Shown: in pieces, positions 59,191 through 64,000 of the stretch | Numbering within the stretch: position 1 is the first letter of the stretch | Layout of the letters: every line of letters starts with the position of its first letter | Assembly: GCF_900232995.1 (NCBI RefSeq) | Contig: NZ_OCVX01000007.1 | Span: 846,738 to 910,737, forward strand | From: Mycobacterium simulans | Lineage (GTDB): Bacteria; Actinomycetota; Actinomycetes; Mycobacteriales; Mycobacteriaceae | Direction of reading: 5' to 3' | Length of the DNA stretch: 64,000 bases | Made by a program: the position numbers and the translations under genes | Notes under the pieces: generated by a model | The model's input: only the letters and a program-made list of their open reading frames with translations | Databases searched by the model: none | Told to the model about the DNA's origin: nothing

Positions 59191-60423
59191 TCAGGCAGCC
59201 TCGCCTTGCGGTGAGGCGGTTCCCGTCTGATCCGCCTGGTGGTGGTGCGGGGTTGACGCTTCCTCGCCTGCTGCGTCGCCCGCCGGCGCGGGTTCGGTCT
59301 CATGCGTGGCTCCACGTCCTGCCACCGGGCCACTCCCGGCGGGACTCTGTTCACCCAACTGTGTGGGTACGCCGAGTCGGGCGAGGTTGATCGCGGCGCC
59401 CAGATCGCCGTCGATCCGCACACCGCAGCCGTCGCAGGCGAAGACTCGATCGGCCAGGGTGAGGTTTGGCTTTCGCCTCCCACAGGCCGTGCACGTCTTC
59501 GACGACGGAAAGAACCGGTCAGCCTCCACCAGATGGCAGCCGTACCAACGACTCTTGTAGCCCAGCATGCGCCGGATCTCGGCCACGGCGGCATCGGCCA
59601 GTGCACGATTGAGCCCGCGCTTGCGAGCCCCGCCGGCGGAGCGCATGCCCCCGGCGTTCAGCGTCTCTACCACCACGACATCGTGCTGTTGAGCCAACCT
59701 GGTGGTGGCCTTGTGCAGGACATCGCGACGCACTGCCGCGGCGTGGGCGTGCACGCGGCCGATACGGGCCTGGGTCGCGCGCCACCGCTTCTTGGGCTGC
59801 TGGCGGGTCCGGATCTGCCAGTCATAGCGCCCGTGCTGGCGGGCGGCCCGGCGTTGCAGGATCCGCGCCGATCCGGCCTCGATGCGCCGGGCCAGCTTGC
59901 GGGTCGACTCGTGCGTGCGGATAGCCCCCAGCCGCGGCAGGGTGACATGGCGGCGATCGGCCTCGATGCGGATGGTGCCGGTGGTGAACCGCACCGCCTT
60001 GGGGGTGCGGGCGGACCTGAACCGCGGGAAGCCGACCACCCCGCCGGCGCGCTGGCCGTGCCGCGACGACGACCAGGCGTCCAACCCGCGGGCCAACCCG
60101 TCCAGTCCGGTGTTGTAGGCCTCCTTGGAGTTCTCCGCCCACCACGGCGCGTAACCCGTTTTGCGCTGATTCCAGACCTTGCGTAGCGCGGGCAACGACC
60201 AGCCCAACACCGGGGTCAGTGCGGATTCGGAGATGCCGTAGCTGCGTTCGGCCGCCCGCTGATCCATCACCGCCTTCACCAACGCGAGCATGTGATTGTG
60301 CGCAAATCGAGCCGCCCCGGCATGAGACGCCAAGGCACGCAACTGCGTTGGCGTGGGATCCAACGCAAACCGGTACGCCTGCGCCGTCCACCCCTGCGGA
60401 ATCTCGAACCTAGCCATCGGCAA
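59191..60423 (-). CDS. tnpB: TnpB-family RNA-guided nuclease homologue lacking RuvC-I
   Basis: A 410-residue TnpB (OrfB) protein. N-terminal YRFALDPTPTQLRALASHAG is the family start; middle RLGAIRTHESTRKLARRIEA. The usual continuation (strand pair plus V-G-V-D-L-G-V-K with the first RuvC Asp) is absent: ARRIEAGSARIL is joined directly to QRRAARQHGRYDWQIRTRQQ, which normally comes about 75 residues later, in frame. RuvC-II Glu is present in VVVVETLNAGGM, the zinc finger in TCTACGRRKP...CDGCG, and the last Asp in IDGDLGAAINLARL. Without the first Asp, DNA cleavage should be lost. A long Gly/Ala/Pro-rich tail follows. The start overlaps the recombinase gene. Confidence 0.88.
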   Translation of the reverse strand: MPMARFEIPQGWTAQAYRFALDPTPTQLRALASHAGAARFAHNHMLALVKAVMDQRAAERSYGISESALTPVLGWSLPALRKVWNQRKTGYAPWWAENSKEAYNTGLDGLARGLDAWSSSRHGQRAGGVVGFPRFRSARTPKAVRFTTGTIRIEADRRHVTLPRLGAIRTHESTRKLARRIEAGSARILQRRAARQHGRYDWQIRTRQQPKKRWRATQARIGRVHAHAAAVRRDVLHKATTRLAQQHDVVVVETLNAGGMRSAGGARKRGLNRALADAAVAEIRRMLGYKSRWYGCHLVEADRFFPSSKTCTACGRRKPNLTLADRVFACDGCGVRIDGDLGAAINLARLGVPTQLGEQSPAGSGPVAGRGATHETEPAPAGDAAGEEASTPHHHQADQTGTASPQGEAA

Positions 60424-61029
60424 CAGCCCCAGCCCGCTTGGTCGCGGTCACCGCTCGCATCGCCCGGTTCCGCGCGCCCCGGCGGCCGTACGGGCGCGCG
60501 CACATCAAGGTCAGCACCTCGATCATGTCGCGAACCAGATCGTCGGTGGTCTCGCCTTGGTCGGCAACAATCACCGTGCGGCCTTGCGCGGACAACGCGG
60601 CTTCGAGGTGCTCAACTCCGAAGCGTGCCAACCGGTCACGGTGTCCCACGACGACCACCGAAACAGACGGGTCTGACACAATCCTGCTCAACTTCGGCCG
60701 TTTCCCGTTTAGCCCGGCCCGACCTCGGTCACCACCTCGCCAATCACTTGACCGTTCGAAGTAGCCCAGTCAGCCAGTCGTGCGACCTGCCGGTCCAGAT
60801 CCTGGCACTGATCATGCGAGGACACCCGCGCATACACGACTGTGCGACCGGTCTCCCCGGCCGCCGCAGCGTCAACCCAGATCGTCCCAGACTCCAGCCT
60901 GCGAGCAAGCACCGGCATCCGATCCTCACGGAACCACCGGTACGCAGTCTGCGGATGCACACCGTTGGCACGCGCCGACTCAGCCAACTTCACACTCACC
61001 AAAACACACATTCGATCACGAAAGCTCAC
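60410..61029 (-). pseudogene. IS607-type serine recombinase (TnpA), frameshifted
   Basis: The 5' part (61029 to 60709) has the MerR-like HTH KLAESARANGVHPQTAYRWF and the serine-recombinase nucleophile in VVYARVSSHDQCQDLDRQVA, then stops at TAA after VVTEVGPG. In the -1 frame the next codons read GLNGKRPKLSRIVSDPSVSV and continue with VVVVGHRDRLARFGVEHLEA and the C-terminal helix YGRRGARNRAMRAVT to 60410. The two parts join at 60708-60712, exactly where IS607 transposases have G-S-G-L-N. One base is lost or a -1 ribosomal frameshift is needed. The end overlaps tnpB by 14 bp. Confidence 0.85.
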
Positions 61030-61051
61030 ATCTAACCGAGCAGCTCAAAAC

Positions 61052-61744
61052 CCCTCGTCCTGCTGATGAAGAACCGCCCGACATGTCCGGCGCCGACGGT
61101 GTAGATCTCGCCGGACACCGGGCAATCCGGGTGCACGAGAAAGGCCGCCACGGGAGCCACCAGCGCGGGGTCCAGTGTCCGAAGGTATTGGCCCACAAGG
61201 TCATCCAGTACGGCCTGCGCCGTCGCATCCTCTTGGGGGCCGGCGCCGTCCAGCGAATGCATCAGCTTCCGCGTATACGCGATCGGGGCGATCGCATTGA
61301 CCTTGATGCCGTTGTCGATCCCTTCGGCGGCCAGCACCCGGGTCAACCCGATCAGCGCCGCCTTGGCCGCGCCGTAGTTGTTCATGCCGGCCGCGCCCAG
61401 GATGCCCGCCGCCGAGCAGGTGTTGAGCACTCGGCCATACCGTTGCTCGCGCATGCGTTTCCAGGCCGGCCTGGTCACGTAGAACGCGCCCCTGAGGTGC
61501 ACATCCAGGAGCGGTTCGAACCGTTCGGCGGTCATGTCCTCGAACCGCCGCGCTGCCGTCAGATCTCGTCGCTGACGGCATGTGCGGCCTGGCCGTTGCA
61601 GCCGTCCCCGGTTACCGAGCCGCCGGTGTCATTGACCACGATGCGTGCGCCGCGTGACGCCAGCAGCAGCGCGTACTGTTTGCCCAAGCCGCCGCCGGCA
61701 CCGGTGATCACGGCAACCTGCTCGTCGAAGCGCACGTCGTTCAC
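61052..61744 (-). pseudogene. 5' part of an SDR oxidoreductase gene, with internal deletion
   Basis: GTG 61744 overlaps the P450 stop (GTGA), so the SDR was co-translated with the P450. The N-terminal NAD(P) site is VAVITGAGGGLGKQYALLLA, then ARIVVNDTGGSVTGDG. After AVSDEI a TGA at 61559 ends the frame. Another frame begins RRFEDMTAERFEPLLDVHLR and goes on with the active-site NNYGAAKAALIGLTRVLAAE and a Rossmann end ISRTRGF. About 45-50 codons, including the N-N-A-G segment, are missing at the break. The gene is then cut by the IS element at 61052; its 3' end lies at 59015-59153. Confidence 0.8.
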
Positions 61745-62958
61745 CAGCTGACCGGGAGCTCCTTCATGCCGTAGATATCGGCGTCCTTGAACCGCAGCTG
61801 GTCGGTCGATACCGCCAGTTTCAGCCCCGGCATGCGCCGCGCCAGCGTCGCGAATGCGACCTGCATCTCGACCCGGGCGAGATTCGCTCCGATGCATTGG
61901 TGCACCCCATAACCGAAACCCAAGTGGCCGCGGGTGTTTCGGTCAGCGTCGAAAACGTCGGGATTGTCGACGAATTCGGAGTCCCAGTTCCCGGCCGGCA
62001 GGTTCATCACGACGAAGTCACCCGCGCGGATCAATTGACCGGCCAGAGTGAGATCTTCGGTCGCCACCCGATCCACCTGGCTGTGCACGATGGTGAGATA
62101 GCGCATGAGCTCTTCGACGACATTGGCGACCACAGCACGATCGTCGGTCTGGCCCAGCCGATGGAAAACCTTTGGATGCTCAAGCAGCGCAACGGTTCCC
62201 AGCGAAATCATGTTGGCGGTCGTTTCGTGGCCGGCCTGCATCATGATCACGCTCGTCATGGCCGCCGTGTCGTGATCGAGTTGGCCGGTTGCGACGTACT
62301 CGGTGACCAGGCGGCTGATCAAGTCATCGCCGGGTTCCTTCTCCTTGCGCTGCACCAGTTCCTGGATGTAGGCATACATCGCCGCAAAGCCCTGTGCCTT
62401 CTGTTCATCGGAGGACTTGGTGTCCAAACCGACCGTGGTGTGGTGCTGAAAGAGCCCGAGGTCAGCGGGCGGCACTCCCAGCAGCAAGGCGATTACCAGG
62501 GACGGCACCGGCAACGCGAAGTCGCGGACGATGTCGCCCGGCGGCCCGTTGCTGATCATTTCGCCCAGGTAGTGGTCGACCAGTTCCTGAATCTGTGGCC
62601 GCATGGCTTCGGTGCGGCGGAAGGTGAAGTTGGTGGTCAGCATGCGTCGCAACCGGTGATGCTCGGGGTCGTCAACCCGGGCGAATATCACCGGGGCCGT
62701 ATCGCGGGAGCCCGAAGGCCTGATCGTGGCCGAGATGGTGTCCGCGGACAGCCGCGGGTCGACCAGGGCGGCTCTGATGTCCTGGTAGCGACTCACCACC
62801 CACGCCGGTTGACCGTGGTACATCGCTCGTCGCAGACCGGCCTCTTCTCGCCAGCTGGTGAACTCGGCCGGTGGTGCGAGCGGACAGTGTGCAGCACGCG
62901 GGACGGGGATGGTCGGTAGGGCCGTCTCAGCCGAAAATTCGGAAGTTGTTGACATCAC
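61741..62958 (-). CDS. Cytochrome P450 (CYP105-like)
   Basis: A 405-residue bacterial P450. Start ATG 62958 (or the next ATG, one codon later). WREEAGLRRAMYHGQPAWVV and RYQDIRAALVDPRLSADTIS are the N-terminal strand region typical of the CYP105/CYP107 group; I-helix IMMQAGHETTANMISLG with A-G-H-E-T-T; K-helix ExxR in VVEELMRYLT; heme loop LGFGYGVHQCIGANLARVEM with the Cys ligand. Overlaps the SDR gene, so P450 and SDR formed a two-step oxidation module. The divergent TetR gene is likely its regulator. Subfamily is a pattern-based guess; the substrate is unknown. It is not CYP130 or CYP51. Confidence 0.92.
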   Translation of the reverse strand: MMSTTSEFSAETALPTIPVPRAAHCPLAPPAEFTSWREEAGLRRAMYHGQPAWVVSRYQDIRAALVDPRLSADTISATIRPSGSRDTAPVIFARVDDPEHHRLRRMLTTNFTFRRTEAMRPQIQELVDHYLGEMISNGPPGDIVRDFALPVPSLVIALLLGVPPADLGLFQHHTTVGLDTKSSDEQKAQGFAAMYAYIQELVQRKEKEPGDDLISRLVTEYVATGQLDHDTAAMTSVIMMQAGHETTANMISLGTVALLEHPKVFHRLGQTDDRAVVANVVEELMRYLTIVHSQVDRVATEDLTLAGQLIRAGDFVVMNLPAGNWDSEFVDNPDVFDADRNTRGHLGFGYGVHQCIGANLARVEMQVAFATLARRMPGLKLAVSTDQLRFKDADIYGMKELPVSW

Positions 62959-62970
62959 CGGCGTTTCCCG

Positions 62971-63040
62971 TTAATTGTCAGTTAGCTGCCAATTGCTGAG
63001 CGTAGGACTTGGGCTTACTGGCAGTCAACTGTCAGTTAGG
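62971..63040. promoter_or_regulatory. P450/TetR divergent operator region
   Basis: TGTCAGTTAG occurs as a direct repeat at 62976-62985 and 63030-63039. Inverted-repeat parts are also present: AATTG...CAATT around 62974-62994, and CAGTC/AACTG-type arms at 63022-63031. The region lies between divergent P450 and TetR genes, so these are candidate TetR sites. Confidence 0.5.
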
Positions 63041-63045
63041 CGGTC

Positions 63046-63678
63046 ATGATGACCACGGTTGAAAACCGGCCCTTGCGCGCGGATGCGGCGCGCAACGTGG
63101 ACCGAATTCTGCGCGCCGCGCGAGACGTTTACGGCGAATTGGGGCCTGACGCGCCCCTCGAGGCCATCGCTCGCCACGCCGGAGTCGGCGAACGAACCCT
63201 CTACCGCAGGTTTCCCAGCAAGGCGGGCCTGGTCCGGGCCGCCGTCGAGCAAAGCATCGCCGAGGATCTCACTCCGGCGATCGAGGAGGCCCGCCGCAGC
63301 GACGATCCCCTGCGCGGCCTGGCGGAATTGATGGAAACCGCGATCTCGCTCGCCGCGCGGGAGCACCACCTGCTGACGGCGGCGTATCGGGCGGGGTTGC
63401 TGACCCCCGATATCTCGGCTCGGCTGTACGAGACGCTCGACGAGCTTGCCCGCCGCGGCCAGCGGGCCGGCCTGGTCCGGGCCGACCTGGTCGCCGATGA
63501 TCTACCGCGGCTGATCGCGATGTTGCATAGCGTGCTGTGGACGATGGACTCGACCAGCGACGGCTGGCGGCGTTATGTCGCTTTGATCCTCGATGCGATA
63601 TCAACCGGCCCACGACAGGCGCTTCCGCCAGCGGCCGCCATTCATTACCCACCCGAATCAACCGGTTGGCCACTCTGA
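63046..63678 (+). CDS. TetR-family regulator
   Basis: A 210-residue TetR protein with the DNA-binding domain RNVDRILRAARDVYGELGPD, then AIARHAGVGERTLYRRFPSK. The C-terminal domain includes LAARE HHLLTAAYRAGLL and LDELARRGQRAGLVRADLVA with a W-T-M-D-S core, as in TetR_C_11-type regulators. The gene is divergent from the P450 and separated by 87 bp with repeated TGTCAGTTAG sites. Probably represses the P450-SDR pair in the absence of its substrate. ATG 63046 or the ATG one codon later may start. Confidence 0.9.
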   Translation: MMTTVENRPLRADAARNVDRILRAARDVYGELGPDAPLEAIARHAGVGERTLYRRFPSKAGLVRAAVEQSIAEDLTPAIEEARRSDDPLRGLAELMETAISLAAREHHLLTAAYRAGLLTPDISARLYETLDELARRGQRAGLVRADLVADDLPRLIAMLHSVLWTMDSTSDGWRRYVALILDAISTGPRQALPPAAAIHYPPESTGWPL

Positions 63679-63699
63679 GCCGGAAGCACGTGGTTGGGA

Positions 63700-64000
63700 T
63701 CAGCCGAATGGGCCGTCGCTGCCACTGATGCCGAAGAGCGGTCCACCGCGGCCGCCGGCGCCGCCCGCTCCACCGGAACCGTCGGGCGGGCCCAGGCCGC
63801 CGTGGCCGCCCGCCCCGCCATTGCCGCCGAGACCGATGAGCGGGGAGTTACCGCCGGTACCACCGGCCCCGCCGGCGCCACCCTGGGAGCCCGTCACGGC
63901 CCCGCCGCCGGCCCCGCCGTTTCCGCCGTTGCCGCCACTGCCGCACAGGCGCCCCCCGGTGCCGCCCGTGCCCCCGCGCGCGCCGGCCCCACCGGCCCAG
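63700..64000 (-). CDS. PE_PGRS protein, C-terminal end (runs off the window)
   Basis: The minus-strand frame is open from the window edge to a stop at 63700 and encodes Gly-Gly-X repeats: WAGGAGARGGTGGTGG, GNGGNGGAGGG, SQGGAGGAGGTGGNSPLIGL and the end GGRGGPLFGISGSDGPFG. Only the last 100 residues are seen; the PE domain lies beyond 64000. It is convergent with the TetR gene. Confidence 0.85.
   Translation of the reverse strand, partial: WAGGAGARGGTGGTGGRLCGSGGNGGNGGAGGGAVTGSQGGAGGAGGTGGNSPLIGLGGNGGAGGHGGLGPPDGSGGAGGAGGRGGPLFGISGSDGPFG

Larger units (their letters stand above)
59154..61051 (-). mobile_element. IS607-family insertion element (serine recombinase plus TnpB), about 1.9 kb
   Basis: The element carries a MerR-HTH/serine-recombinase transposase gene upstream of and overlapping a TnpB gene, the IS607 layout. 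It has no terminal inverted repeats. Boundaries were placed by joining the two halves of the interrupted SDR: T-R-G-F at about 61052 on one side and G-F-Y-S-P at about 59153 on the other. The join restores GG at the target, the dinucleotide IS607 elements use, with no target duplication. Boundaries are good to a few bases only. Both genes are damaged (see their entries), so it is probably immobile. Confidence 0.8.

Noticed and set aside
1..64000. tRNA, rRNA or riboswitch genes
   Set aside because: No cloverleaf, rRNA core or known riboswitch consensus was seen by eye in the intergenic regions.

Overview
The window is chromosomal DNA of a slow-growing, non-tuberculous Mycobacterium related to the M. 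tuberculosis/M. kansasii group. The evidence is high G+C, one PPE-MPTR gene, four PE or PE_PGRS genes, many GTG starts, DDN-like, MazEF, cutinase and LprE-type proteins, and long stretches with the H37Rv gene order. Protein divergence from what I remember of H37Rv is clear, so it is not M. tuberculosis itself. I cannot name the species. All comparisons with H37Rv are from memory, not from a search.

Layout. (1) 1-6.2 kb: PPE-MPTR, a PE protein with a PecA-type aspartic protease domain, the cutinase Cfp21 and a PfkB sugar kinase; the PE_PGRS35-cfp21 pair matches Rv1983-Rv1984c. (2) 6.2-14.7 kb: accessory region of small intact genes (TetR/tautomerase pair, Trp/Cys repeat secreted protein, membrane molybdo-oxidoreductase, exported FKBP, lipoproteins) between decayed genes (radical-SAM-like tail, LuxR tail, methyltransferase, amidase). 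(3) 14.8-18.9 kb: a 1371-residue PE_PGRS with an about 0.3-0.4 kb super-repeat. (4) 18.9-44.1 kb: a block collinear with Rv1251c-Rv1265 (helicase, lprE, deaD, acyltransferase, TetR, cyp130, FAD oxidase, tap, udgB, FAD monooxygenase, DDN-like, HIT, amiB2, adenylyl cyclase, abmR). It has three additions: an MFS/N-acyltransferase/amino-acid N-hydroxylase set after the acyltransferase, a secreted phosphoesterase, and a mazEF6/Sap segment. (5) 44.1-48.8 kb: pknH is cut at a 15-G homopolymer and joined to the 3' part of an NRPS gene (A-PCP-TE), followed by a low-G+C flavin monooxygenase. This join looks like an assembly or rearrangement breakpoint. (6) 49-50.3 kb: two MazEF modules in tandem. (7) 50.5-59 kb: PE_PGRS, DoxX proteins, Rv2042c-pncA, gluconokinase, an aminoglycoside-phosphotransferase-fold fusion protein, lipT and lppI, partly matching Rv2042c-Rv2046. 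(8) 59-63.7 kb: a TetR/P450/SDR module whose SDR gene is split by an IS607-type element. Both genes of that element are themselves damaged. (9) 63.7-64 kb: the 3' end of another PE_PGRS, running off the window.

The most interesting candidate system is the operon 23396-29788. It couples the DEAD-box helicase and a membrane acyltransferase to a drug-type exporter, an ornithine-lipid (OlsB)-type N-acyltransferase and a PvdA/SidA-type ornithine/lysine N-hydroxylase, with overlapping or nearly overlapping genes. No NRPS or IucA-type synthetase is beside it. This suggests a small N-acylated, N-hydroxylated amino acid product (a lipid or minimal hydroxamate) rather than a classical siderophore.
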